A stretch of DNA of 64,000 bases from JBOGNO01 sp050747245 (GTDB lineage Bacteria > Acidobacteriota > Terriglobia > Acidiferrales > UBA7541), in contig JBOGNO010000015.1 of NCBI GenBank assembly GCA_050747245.1, positions 1-64,000 of the forward strand. Direction: 5' to 3'. The notes beneath the pieces are model-generated. The model did no database searches, was not told the origin of the DNA, and saw only the letters and a list, made by a program, of their open reading frames with translations. Shown one piece after another: positions 51,764 through 59,869 of the stretch (its first letter is position 1; each line of letters begins with the position of its first letter). Position numbers and translations under genes: made by a program.

Positions 51764-52885
51764 ATGCCCGCTGCAAGAATTAGCACGTTTGATGACTGGG
51801 TGGACCTGTTTCGCGAGTGGCGAAAAGACATTGGTGTGACGTATCCGGAAATCGAGAATTATCAGTTCGAAGCCAAGTTCGGCCCCACCCGCTCGAACGA
51901 AATTGAGTTTGGAGCCTTCAAGGGCAGGCCGAAATGGCAGCGGGTGATCCAGATTCCGGACCAGAGAATTCGCGACGGCCTGATGAACTTGATTATTTTC
52001 CAGGGCGATACGGAATTTGCTTCCGTCGAACAGCAGCGGCGTCTGTTCCAAACATCACCTTCGGAGCACGACCGTGCTTCGCTCTGCCGGGTTGTTACGG
52101 AGGAGATGCGCCACGGCTGGCAAATGTGCCATTTGCTGATCAACCACTTCGGGTATGGAGGCCGCGTGGAAGCGCAGAAAATGCTGGAGCGACGCGCCTT
52201 CGACCAGAAAAGGCTGCTGGGCGCGTTCAACCAAGAAGTGCTGGACTGGCTCGACTTCTTTACGTACACCGATTTTGTGGACCGCGACGGAAAATTTCAG
52301 CTCAAGATGCTCAGCTTTTCGGGATTTGCTCCGCTGGGAGAATCCATGAATCCGATGTTGAGGGAGGAATCCTTCCACCTCGGCACTGGGCATGATGGTC
52401 TTAAGCGCATCGTGAAGGCCGGCATCGTGCCGCTAACCATCGTGCAGAAATATGTCAACAAATGGGTGCCCGTGAGCTACGACCTGTTCGGCGTCGACAA
52501 TTCGAGCTCCGCGCACTGGTTCTACGTCTGGGGTCTGAAAGGGCGATACGACGAAGCCGAAGCGCAGGCCGGCGCCGATCTCGCGCACATGAATGAGCAC
52601 AATCGCGAACTGTATCACCTGGAAGTCAAGAAATTGATCGACCAGATCAACAAGCACATTCCAGCAGGTGAACCGACGCTTTACACACCGGACTTAAAGT
52701 TCAACCGGCACATCGGAGAATTCGCCAATCAGTCTTACAGCGTCGCGGGGGAATTGCTCACTCCGGCGGCACATCTGGAGCATTTGAATCAGGCACTGCC
52801 GCAGGCAGAGGATATAAGGCTGGTGAGTGAAATCCAGCAATTGGAGCCTCGGTGGGTTGCGCCCAAGGGCGCAATGGAGTCCTAG
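51764..52885 (+). CDS. BoxB-like di-iron oxygenase (PaaA/BoxB family)
   Basis: 373 aa. Ferritin-like carboxylate di-iron motifs: VTEEMRHGWQM (E-x2-H) at ~residue 112 and MLREESFHLGTGHDG with the second E-x2-H at ~206. The segment LLGAFNQEVLDWLDFFTYTDFVDRDGKFQL closely follows benzoyl-CoA 2,3-epoxidase BoxB as I remember it, though this protein is shorter than the ~470 aa of Azoarcus BoxB. It would epoxidise the aromatic ring of a CoA ester using O2 and electrons from a reductase; no BoxA-like reductase is in the window. GGGGAGG lies upstream of the ATG. Confidence 0.8.
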   Translation: MPAARISTFDDWVDLFREWRKDIGVTYPEIENYQFEAKFGPTRSNEIEFGAFKGRPKWQRVIQIPDQRIRDGLMNLIIFQGDTEFASVEQQRRLFQTSPSEHDRASLCRVVTEEMRHGWQMCHLLINHFGYGGRVEAQKMLERRAFDQKRLLGAFNQEVLDWLDFFTYTDFVDRDGKFQLKMLSFSGFAPLGESMNPMLREESFHLGTGHDGLKRIVKAGIVPLTIVQKYVNKWVPVSYDLFGVDNSSSAHWFYVWGLKGRYDEAEAQAGADLAHMNEHNRELYHLEVKKLIDQINKHIPAGEPTLYTPDLKFNRHIGEFANQSYSVAGELLTPAAHLEHLNQALPQAEDIRLVSEIQQLEPRWVAPKGAMES

Positions 52886-53161
52886 TCGGTTACGGAGGCG
52901 CGGGTGGAAACCGCTCGGACGTACACATCGGGCGAATTGTGGCTCGATCGCCGGGTGCTACAAGCAACCGGCCGAAAAAAGTACATGGACCGGTTGGGAG
53001 CATGTCGCTCCGAGGCGCTCGGTGTTCGCGAACATTATGGAATGAGGAGTCTGGACGCCGCGGCCTGGCTGCGGTCACAGGGTATTGCGGGAGCGCGCTC
53101 GATGTGCGGCGGCATCGATCGCTGGAGTATCGAAATTGATGCCAGCGTTCCGCGATATTAG
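52886..53161 (+). pseudogene. Degenerate rhodanese-like gene
   Basis: The final ~40 codons (YGMRSLDAAAWLRSQG, SMCGGIDRW, SVPRY) are a good rhodanese C-terminus. The expected catalytic Cys before GMRS is replaced by R-E-H in VREHYGMRS (CGC for TGC is one transition). The N-terminal half of a rhodanese is not readable in this frame, and only weak fragments are seen in another frame (around SPGATSN). This suggests a frameshifted, decaying gene, or an inactive short protein. It directly follows the BoxB-like stop and precedes the ArsC-like selenoprotein. Confidence 0.4.
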
Positions 53162-53227
53162 AAGACGCCGGCGCGGAGGCGTGAAGAGCAAGCGAACGGA
53201 ACGGGTTGAGAGAGTTGGAGTGGAGAA

Positions 53228-53575
53228 ATGGCGAAACCAAGAGTTCGGTTCATTTACAAGCCGACTTGAACCTCCTGTCGCAATGCAAGAGGTCTCTTGC
53301 AGAAGAAGGGAATTGAACTGGACCTGCGCGACCTGACCAAGGATCCATTGACTGTGGAAGAGCTGGACACCCTGATTGGTAAACGGGATTACAAAATGTT
53401 CCTGAACGCAAGAAATGAACTTTATCGCCAGAAGAATATGAAGGAACATCCCCCTTCGCGCGCCGTGGCGCTTCGATTGATGGCGCGCGAGCCGAATCTG
53501 ATTCGACGCCCAGTGGTGATACATGGCCGCACCATCGTGCTGGGCTACGATGAAGAAGCTCTGCGAAGAATGTGA
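53228..53575 (+). CDS. ArsC/Spx-family selenoprotein (in-frame UGA, U-x2-C motif)
   Basis: 115 aa if TGA at 53267-53269 is Sec14. The reading frame gives RVRFIYKPT-U-TSCRNARGLL, aligning with the YxxPxCxxC start of the ArsC/Spx/YffB fold, with Sec at the first, catalytic Cys. Downstream it continues with family hallmarks: LDLRDLTKDPLTVEEL, KMFLNARNELYRQ, LMAREPNLIRRPVVIHG and VLGYDEEALRRM. Cys17 is the only cysteine, giving a selenenylsulfide-capable U-x2-C. A near-ideal SECIS hairpin follows. GGAG lies 7 bases before the ATG at 53228. It is 12 bases upstream of hcrC and so likely co-transcribed with 4-hydroxybenzoyl-CoA reductase. Whether it reduces arsenate or another oxidised substrate is unknown. 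Confidence 0.93.
53284..53301 (+). promoter_or_regulatory. Bacterial SECIS hairpin of the ArsC-like selenoprotein
   Basis: TGCAAGA-GGTC-TCTTGCA: a perfect 7-bp stem starting 15 bases after the UGA, with GGTC in the apical loop. The loop resembles the AGGUCU loop of the E. coli fdhF SECIS, and the G-U lies 22-24 bases after the UGA. Confidence 0.88.
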
Positions 53576-53587
53576 CAGGGAGATTCT

Positions 53588-54079
53588 TTGGACAAGGAAC
53601 TTATCCAGTTAAACGTCAATGGCGAGACGCACGAGGTTGCCGTGCCCGCTTCGAAGCTTTTGCTTGAAGTGCTGCGCGAGGATCTCGGCCTCACCGGTTC
53701 GAAGCGCGGTTGCGACGATTCGAGTTGCGGCTGCTGCGCAGTGCTCGCCGATGGCGTTCCCATACTCGCGTGTGTGGCCATTGCTTCATGCTATCAAGAT
53801 TGCGCCATCACCACGGTCGAAGGGCTCGGCGTTCCGGGCGCACTCGATCCCGTGCAGGAGGGATTCGCGACCCAAGGCGGTTCACAATGCGGCTTCTGCA
53901 CGCCGGGATTTTTGATCACCACGAAGGCGCTTCTCGATCACAATCCGAATCCCACGCTCGATGAAATCCGCGAGGCCCTCTCTGGAAACCTCTGCCGCTG
54001 CACCGGCTACATGCAGATTTATGAGTCGGTGCGATTTGCGATTCAAAAGACACAGCCAAGAGTAACGGCGGAGCGCTGA
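53588..54079 (+). CDS. hcrC: 4-hydroxybenzoyl-CoA reductase gamma (2Fe-2S) subunit
   Basis: 163 aa, matching the ~160 aa of HcrC. A plant-type 2Fe-2S site (GCDDSSCGCC and CVAIASC) at residues ~38-65 and a second 2Fe-2S site (CGFCTPG and CRCTGY) at ~101-140. It passes electrons from ferredoxin-fed clusters to the molybdenum subunit. Start is TTG with GGGAG upstream. The order C-A-B of small, large and FAD subunits in one operon suits a member of the xanthine oxidase family. Confidence 0.88.
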   Translation: MDKELIQLNVNGETHEVAVPASKLLLEVLREDLGLTGSKRGCDDSSCGCCAVLADGVPILACVAIASCYQDCAITTVEGLGVPGALDPVQEGFATQGGSQCGFCTPGFLITTKALLDHNPNPTLDEIREALSGNLCRCTGYMQIYESVRFAIQKTQPRVTAER

Positions 54080-54082
54080 CAC

Positions 54083-56410
54083 GTGACTCCGGCAAGCAAA
54101 TTCGGCGTGATCGGGCGGCCTATGCCGATGACCGATAGCATCGGCAAAGCTACGGGCTTCGGGAAGTACACTGATGATCTATCCGTCCCGGGCATGCTGG
54201 TAGGGAAGATTCTTCATTCACCGCATGCGCATGCGCGCATCCGCTCTATCGATTCGACTCGCGCCGAAGCGCTTCCGGGAGTCAAGGCTTTCGCAACCGG
54301 GAAAGATGCTCCCCGGCCCTATGGCATTCTCCCCATCGGCCACGATGAATGCGTCTTCACCGTGGATAAAGCGCGCTACATCGGCGACAACATTGCAGCC
54401 GTTGCGGCTACCAGCGTCGAGATCGCCGAGGAGGCGCTGGGCTTGATTGACGTGGATTATGAAGTTTTGCCTGCGTGGTTCGATCCTGAAAAATCCATGA
54501 ATGCGGCGGAAAACTGGATTCACGAGGGCAAGCCAAACAATATCGAGAAAGACTATCACCATGTGTTCGGTGATCCGGAGGCCGGATTTGCACAGGCCGA
54601 CTTCGTGGCGGGACAGCGCTACTACGCAGGAGAAATAAATCACGCGGCGATGGAGCCGCACTCGACACTTTCGATCTGGGAACCTGAAGGTCGCATGCTC
54701 TGCTACTCCTCAACGCAGGTGCCTTATTACCTCCACCGCACGATTGCCGAGGTCTGCGAGCTGCCGATGAGCAGCATTCGCGTGATCAAGCCGCTCATCG
54801 GCTCAGGCTTCGGTGGAAAAAGTGAAGTGATTCCCCTCGAAATCGCTGCGTGCGTGCTGGCGAAGAAAGCGAGACGGCCAGTAAAGATTACCTACAATCG
54901 CGAGGAAGTCTTTCTCGCACATCGTGGGAGGCCCATCACGCTAGTGGATGTGAAGATGGGTATTACGCGCGAGGGGAAAATCACGGCGGTCGCCGCGCGC
55001 GTGATCCAGGATGGCGGCGCATACTGCGGATATGGCCCGGTGACGGTGCTCTACTCCGGCGCTTTGCTGGGAGCAATCTACGACATTCCGAACGTGCGGT
55101 TTGACGGATACCGCGTGCTCACCAACAAGCCGGCTTGCGGCGCGATGCGGGGCCACGGCACGGTTAATGTGCGTTTCGCATTCGAATCCCTGCTGGATGA
55201 ACTGGCGGTGAAGGCCGGCGTTGATCCTGTAGATGTTCGGCGTCGGAATCTGCTCAAGGCGCCGTGCATCACCGTGAATGGCCTCCGCGTGACGAGCTAC
55301 GGCCTGCCCGAGTGCATCGAAAAGGTGGCCGAACAGTCTGACTGGCGCCAGAAGAAAGGCAAGTTACCTCCCGGGAAGGGCATCGGCATTGCCTGCAGTC
55401 ACTACGTCAGCGGAGCTGCGAATCCGATCATCCGATCAAACATGCCCCACACCACCGTGAATATCAAAATCGATCGCGACGGAGCCGTTACGATCTATTC
55501 GGGAGCTTCGGAGATAGGACAGGGCTCGGATACGATGCAAGTACAAATCGTTGCCGAAGTCCTCGGCGTGAATCCGGAACGAGTAAAAATCATTGGCGCG
55601 GATACCGCTCTGACCCCTGTTGATCTGGGCAGCTATTCGAGCCGCGTCACGTTTATGGCGGGAAATGCCACGCTGGAAGCAGCAAAGAACATGCGCGGCG
55701 AAATTTTTGCTGCGGTGGCGGAGAAATTCGGATGCATGCCGGATGAACTTGAGGCCCGGGAGGATAGCATTTATCTCCGCCAGGATCCGAAGCGAAAAAT
55801 TGGCTTCGATGACGCAGTGATGCTGGCCATCGAATTTCACGGCGCGCTTTTCGCACAGGGATCTTATGCGCCTCCAGATGCCGCTCGCGGCGGCAAATTC
55901 AAAGGCGCGGGCGTTGGCCCGTCGCCATCCTATAGCTACAGTGCTCAGGTTGCAGAAGTGACCGTGGACCTCGAGACGGGAGAGTTAAAGGTAGATCGCA
56001 TCGTCGCGGCGCACGACTGCGGCTTCGCCCTCAACCCATTGACGGTGGATGGGCAAGTGATCGGGTCGGTGTACATGGGATTCGGGCAGGCCGTGCAGGA
56101 AGAGATGACCTGGCACGAAGGCAGGCTCATGAATCCTTCGCTGCTCGAATATCGCATTCCCACTTCGCTGGAAAATCCTCAAATCGAATCTATTATTGTC
56201 GAGAGTATCGATCCTGAAGGCCCATTTGGTGCGAAGGAAGCTGGCGAAGGTTCGCTCGCGGCGACAATTCCTGCCATTGCCAACGCAATCTACGATGCTG
56301 TTGGCGTGCGGCTGACCACTTCGCCCTTCACAGCAGACAAAATCTTCGAAGCGCTCCAAAAAAAGAAGCAGAAAATCGGTAACGGAAATAAAGGCGGAGG
56401 GCCGCAATGA
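54083..56410 (+). CDS. hcrA: 4-hydroxybenzoyl-CoA reductase alpha (molybdopterin) subunit
   Basis: 775 aa, close to the 769 aa recalled for Thauera HcrA. Family motifs: GKATGFGKYTDDL at the start, IGDNIAAVAA, PLIGSGFGGKSEV (cofactor binding), ACGAMRGHGT and the C-terminal GPFGAKEAGEGSLAA with the catalytic Glu region. It reductively removes the 4-hydroxyl of 4-hydroxybenzoyl-CoA to give benzoyl-CoA. The identification as HcrA rather than another xanthine-oxidase homologue rests chiefly on the adjacent HcrB with its extra iron-sulfur cysteines. Start is GTG, 3 bases after the hcrC stop. Confidence 0.88.
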   Translation: MTPASKFGVIGRPMPMTDSIGKATGFGKYTDDLSVPGMLVGKILHSPHAHARIRSIDSTRAEALPGVKAFATGKDAPRPYGILPIGHDECVFTVDKARYIGDNIAAVAATSVEIAEEALGLIDVDYEVLPAWFDPEKSMNAAENWIHEGKPNNIEKDYHHVFGDPEAGFAQADFVAGQRYYAGEINHAAMEPHSTLSIWEPEGRMLCYSSTQVPYYLHRTIAEVCELPMSSIRVIKPLIGSGFGGKSEVIPLEIAACVLAKKARRPVKITYNREEVFLAHRGRPITLVDVKMGITREGKITAVAARVIQDGGAYCGYGPVTVLYSGALLGAIYDIPNVRFDGYRVLTNKPACGAMRGHGTVNVRFAFESLLDELAVKAGVDPVDVRRRNLLKAPCITVNGLRVTSYGLPECIEKVAEQSDWRQKKGKLPPGKGIGIACSHYVSGAANPIIRSNMPHTTVNIKIDRDGAVTIYSGASEIGQGSDTMQVQIVAEVLGVNPERVKIIGADTALTPVDLGSYSSRVTFMAGNATLEAAKNMRGEIFAAVAEKFGCMPDELEAREDSIYLRQDPKRKIGFDDAVMLAIEFHGALFAQGSYAPPDAARGGKFKGAGVGPSPSYSYSAQVAEVTVDLETGELKVDRIVAAHDCGFALNPLTVDGQVIGSVYMGFGQAVQEEMTWHEGRLMNPSLLEYRIPTSLENPQIESIIVESIDPEGPFGAKEAGEGSLAATIPAIANAIYDAVGVRLTTSPFTADKIFEALQKKKQKIGNGNKGGGPQ

Positions 56411-57411
56411 GTATCAGCGGCTTCGAAATCATTCGCCCAAGGAGCATCGAAGCGGCGGTGCGCGTGCTCGCGGATTTTGGCCACGACGCGATGGTGATCG
56501 CGGGCGGAACCGACGTGGTTCCCAATTTGCAGATGAAGCTTTTTTCTCCGCGCGTTTTGGTGGATATCAAGCCGCTGCGAAATCTTTCGGGAATCAAGTT
56601 TTCTCCTCGGGAGGGGCTTCGAATCGGCGCCACCACGACGCTGACCCACATCGCGGAATCTCCCATCGTACGTGAGAATTTTCCCGTCCTTGCGAGTGCT
56701 GTAGCGACAATTGCCGGCCCTCTGCAGCGGAACATGGGAACGCTCGGCGGGAATCTCTGTTTGGAGACTCGCTGCCGGTGGTACAACCAGTCGGAATTCT
56801 GGCGCAAGTCATTGGGCGGCTGCCTCAAGAAGGACGGACCGGTCTGTCATGTCGCTCCGGGTGGGAAATTTTGCTGGGCAGTATGGTCGGGGGATTCCGC
56901 TCCAGCGCTCCTCACACTGGACGCGGAAGTGGAAATTGTCGGGCCGCGTGGGGAACGGCGCGTTCCACTCGAACAATTCTATAAAAACGACGGCATGGAT
57001 CGCATCGCCCTTGGGGATGACGAAATCCTGGCGGCGATCCATGTTCCTGCGCGAGCGGCTGGGCGACGCGGGGTGTACGAAAAACTGCGGGTGCGTGAAT
57101 CGATTGATTATCCCCTCGCGGGCGTGGCTATCGCTCTCGACGTAGATGTTCACGGCATCTGCCGCGAAGCGAAAGTCGCTCTTTCGGCAGTAAATCCTGC
57201 ACCCCTTCTGGTAACACGGGCACGAGAAATGCTGGTCGGGCAGTCGTATTCGCGAGAGCTCATTGAGCGCGTGGCGCGTGAATCCATACGCACGGCCAAA
57301 CCGCTCACGACATCTGCCTCCACGCCGGTTTATCGGCGCGAAATGGCCCGCTTATTCACCCGCCGCGCGCTTGAAAAGACATGGAAAGCGGAGAACAGTG
57401 CGAACGACTGA
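56407..57411 (+). CDS. hcrB: 4-hydroxybenzoyl-CoA reductase beta (FAD and 4Fe-4S) subunit
   Basis: 334 aa. The FAD-binding CoxM-like fold has VIAGGTDVVPNLQMKL and TIAGPLQRNMGTLGGNLCLETRC. An insertion of about 40 residues carries C123, C139, C147 and C156, with the same spacings (16, 8, 9) as the 4Fe-4S ligands I recall for Thauera HcrB; this insertion separates 4-hydroxybenzoyl-CoA reductases from other family members. The start overlaps the hcrA stop (ATGA). The extra cluster allows low-potential electron entry. Confidence 0.9.
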   Translation: MSISGFEIIRPRSIEAAVRVLADFGHDAMVIAGGTDVVPNLQMKLFSPRVLVDIKPLRNLSGIKFSPREGLRIGATTTLTHIAESPIVRENFPVLASAVATIAGPLQRNMGTLGGNLCLETRCRWYNQSEFWRKSLGGCLKKDGPVCHVAPGGKFCWAVWSGDSAPALLTLDAEVEIVGPRGERRVPLEQFYKNDGMDRIALGDDEILAAIHVPARAAGRRGVYEKLRVRESIDYPLAGVAIALDVDVHGICREAKVALSAVNPAPLLVTRAREMLVGQSYSRELIERVARESIRTAKPLTTSASTPVYRREMARLFTRRALEKTWKAENSAND

Positions 57412-57438
57412 GAATTCCACCTCGCTGCGCCGCAATCA

Positions 57439-58293
57439 ATGAAACCCATCATCGATATCCACATCCACATCCAGCCGCTGGAGATGTTCAAACCGCATGC
57501 CCGCGAATTAATTGAGCACGGCCGGCGCGATTACGCTGACGTCGTGAAGTATTCCTACAGCCCAGTAGAATTCTTAAAATTTCTAGATTCCGTCGGAATC
57601 GAGCGGGCTGGCCTAATCAACTATGTCAGCCCCGACGTGATTGGTTTTCCGAATGAAGTGAATGATTGGATCGCGCGCTATTGCTCGGCAGATCCGGCGC
57701 GACTTCTGGCCTTCGGCTCAGTGCATCCAATGCACGTCGAGGACGCCGGCGCGGAAGTCGAGCGCCTGCACCGAATCGGAATTCGTGGTTTGAAAGTCCA
57801 TCCTTCGCATCAGCTGTTTGCGCCCAACGCTTACCGAGAGGGGCTCGGGCCGCTGGCCGCGATGTACGCTCGCGCCGAAGCTCTTTGCTTGCCGGTTATG
57901 ATCCATACGGGCACTTCGATTTTTCCCGGCGCGCGTAATTCGTATGCACGGCCGATGCTCGCCGATGATGTTGGCGTGGATTATCCGAATTTGGTGGTGA
58001 TCCTTGCGCATGGCGGGCGGCCGCTGTGGATGGACGAAGCGTTTTTTCTAGTTCGGCGCCACAAAAACATGTTCATGGATGTTTCCGGAATTCCACCGCA
58101 AAAGTTGATGGAATACTTCCCGCGAATCGAGGAAATTGCGGACAAGGTTTTGTTTGGGACTGATTGGCCGGGTCCGGGTGTGCCGGAAATCCGCGGAAAC
58201 ATCAGCAAGTTCCTCGCGCTGCCGATCTCGGAATCGGCCCAGCGTAAAATACTGTACGAAAATGCAGCTGCGCTATTCCCGGTGAGAAGCTAG
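57439..58293 (+). CDS. Amidohydrolase (ACMSD-like TIM-barrel) family protein
   Basis: 284 aa. The metal-binding HxH occurs at residues 8-10 (DIHIHI), then GLKVHP, AHGG and FGTDWPG with the catalytic Asp, in the order of the amidohydrolase-2/ACMSD family. Members decarboxylate or hydrolyse ring-cleavage products. It sits 27 bases after hcrB in the same direction and is plausibly part of the same catabolic unit; the substrate is unknown. Confidence 0.87.
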   Translation: MKPIIDIHIHIQPLEMFKPHARELIEHGRRDYADVVKYSYSPVEFLKFLDSVGIERAGLINYVSPDVIGFPNEVNDWIARYCSADPARLLAFGSVHPMHVEDAGAEVERLHRIGIRGLKVHPSHQLFAPNAYREGLGPLAAMYARAEALCLPVMIHTGTSIFPGARNSYARPMLADDVGVDYPNLVVILAHGGRPLWMDEAFFLVRRHKNMFMDVSGIPPQKLMEYFPRIEEIADKVLFGTDWPGPGVPEIRGNISKFLALPISESAQRKILYENAAALFPVRS

Positions 58294-58365
58294 AATCCTT
58301 CACGGATCGCGGGCAGCCAAGTCTTCGACAAGACGAATGTCAGTTGTCGGGTGAGGAATCCAGTG

Positions 58366-59247
58366 GTGGAGATCAAAACGGTTGCAGTGATTGGCGCGGG
58401 CACGATGGGACGCGGCATTGCGCAAGTATCCGCTCTCGGTGGATTCCATACCGTTCTGGAAGACATTTCTCCTCAACTGATTGAGAAAGCTATCGAAGAC
58501 ATTCGTCAGAATTTCGACGAAGGAATCGCGAGAGGGAAAGTGACGCCGGAGCAAAAGAAGCGGGCGCTTTTAGAGATCGAGACATCTTCCTCGATCGAAA
58601 CGGCCATCCGCGCAGCCGACCTGATCATCGAGGCTGTCCCAGAGGAGATGGAAACCAAGCTCGAGATTTTCACTTTGCTGGACAAATTTGCAAAACCTGG
58701 AGCCATTCTCGCCAGCAATACTTCTTCACTCTCCGTGACGGAAATGGCGGCGATTACTTTTCGGGCCGAGCATTGCGTAGGAATGCACTTCTTCAATCCC
58801 GTGCCGAAGATGAAGCTGCTCGAAATAGTCCGCGCTCTCGAGACCTCCGAGGAAACCATTGCGACGTGCATCGAAGTCGGGCGCAGTATGGGGAAGGAAG
58901 TTGTCGTTGTTCGTGAGTCTCCGGGATTCATCACCAGCCGCATCAATGCGCTAATCGGCAACGAGGCATTCTTCATGCTCCAGGAAGGAATCGCGAGTGC
59001 TGCGGACATCGACAAAGCGCTGAAACTGGGACTAAACCACCCGATGGGGCCGTTTGAGCTGGTAGACTTGGTCGGCCTTGACGTTCGATTGAGTATTCTC
59101 GAGTATTTGCATCGCGCCCTGGGAGAGAAATATCGCCCGTCCCCACTCCTTCAGCAGTATGTCAAGGCGGGCCGCTTGGGGCGGAAATCCGGCCGGGGGG
59201 TATATGACTATCCGCATTCCGCGACGAAAGCGAGGGAGCCAGGTTAG
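58366..59247 (+). CDS. 3-hydroxyacyl-CoA dehydrogenase
   Basis: About 293 aa from GTG at 58366 (MEIKTVAVIGAG), supported by AGGA 8 bases upstream; a GTG at 58351 is also open. NAD-binding GAGTMGRGIAQ, the catalytic His in GMHFFNPVPKMKLLEIV, and the Glu in DLVGLD-flanking helices (GLNHPMGPFELVDLVGLDV) match the L-3-hydroxyacyl-CoA dehydrogenase family. It oxidises the 3-hydroxyacyl-CoA produced by a crotonase, completing a beta-oxidation step in the aromatic cluster. Confidence 0.92.
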   Translation: MEIKTVAVIGAGTMGRGIAQVSALGGFHTVLEDISPQLIEKAIEDIRQNFDEGIARGKVTPEQKKRALLEIETSSSIETAIRAADLIIEAVPEEMETKLEIFTLLDKFAKPGAILASNTSSLSVTEMAAITFRAEHCVGMHFFNPVPKMKLLEIVRALETSEETIATCIEVGRSMGKEVVVVRESPGFITSRINALIGNEAFFMLQEGIASAADIDKALKLGLNHPMGPFELVDLVGLDVRLSILEYLHRALGEKYRPSPLLQQYVKAGRLGRKSGRGVYDYPHSATKAREPG

Positions 59248-59301
59248 GCTGTCGCGTCGTGTGTTCCTCCAGTGGCGCATTCCATTTAGCCGCACCGAGG
59301 C

Positions 59302-59820
59302 ATGAAAACCATGAACCGTATCGTCATTATGCGGGGGGACCTCACTGAAATGGATGTGGACGCCATCGTGAACGCCGCGAACAACGATTTACAGCTCGGC
59401 GGAGGCGTGGCCGGGGCGATTCGGCGCAAGGGAGGCGACGAAATCCAACGCGAGTGTGACGCTCTGGGCCCTGTGCCCGTGGGGGGAGCTGCCATAACAA
59501 GCGGCGGGAAATTGAAAGCGAGATTTGTAATCCACGCCGCCAGCATGCAATTGGGGGGGCGAACTACACCAACGGCTTTGCGCGCCTCGACAGCTCACTC
59601 TTTGCGCATCGCGGTTCAACAGGGACTCAGAACGATCGCATTCCCTGCTGTTGGCACGGGCATCGCCGGATTCCCGATGCGCGAATGTGCTGAAATTATG
59701 CTCCGAGAGGTGGCCAAGCATCTCAATGAGAAGACCTCTCTTGAGAGAATCTATTTCGTGCTGTTCGACAGCGCTGCACTCGAAACATTTGAGCAAGTGT
59801 TGCGAGAAATAAATTTGTGA
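59302..59820 (+). CDS. Macro-domain protein (O-acetyl-ADP-ribose deacetylase type)
   Basis: 172 aa. Macro-domain landmarks: DAIVNAANNDLQLGGGVAGAIRRKGG, and later IAFPAVGTGIAGFPMRECAEIML. These bind ADP-ribose and, in MacroD-like members, hydrolyse it from proteins or O-acetyl-ADP-ribose. The ATG at 59311 (MNRIVIM) is also possible since GAGG lies ~10 bases before it. It follows the acyl-CoA cluster in the same direction but probably is not functionally part of it. Confidence 0.93.
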   Translation: MKTMNRIVIMRGDLTEMDVDAIVNAANNDLQLGGGVAGAIRRKGGDEIQRECDALGPVPVGGAAITSGGKLKARFVIHAASMQLGGRTTPTALRASTAHSLRIAVQQGLRTIAFPAVGTGIAGFPMRECAEIMLREVAKHLNEKTSLERIYFVLFDSAALETFEQVLREINL

Positions 59821-59869
59821 GTTCACAGAATAACTCGGAATTGATTCACGGCCCAGAGAGGGCTTAGCG

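Noticed and set aside
51764..52885. Calling the di-iron protein PaaA of a phenylacetyl-CoA epoxidase
   Set aside because: No paaB, paaC, paaD or paaE genes are near, and the DWLDFF / DRDGKFQL region fits BoxB better.
53228..53296. Starting the ArsC-like gene at the in-frame TTG at 53297
   Set aside because: That start removes the strand and active-site loop of the fold; the upstream ATG has a good ribosome site and encodes the missing part with only the UGA in the way.
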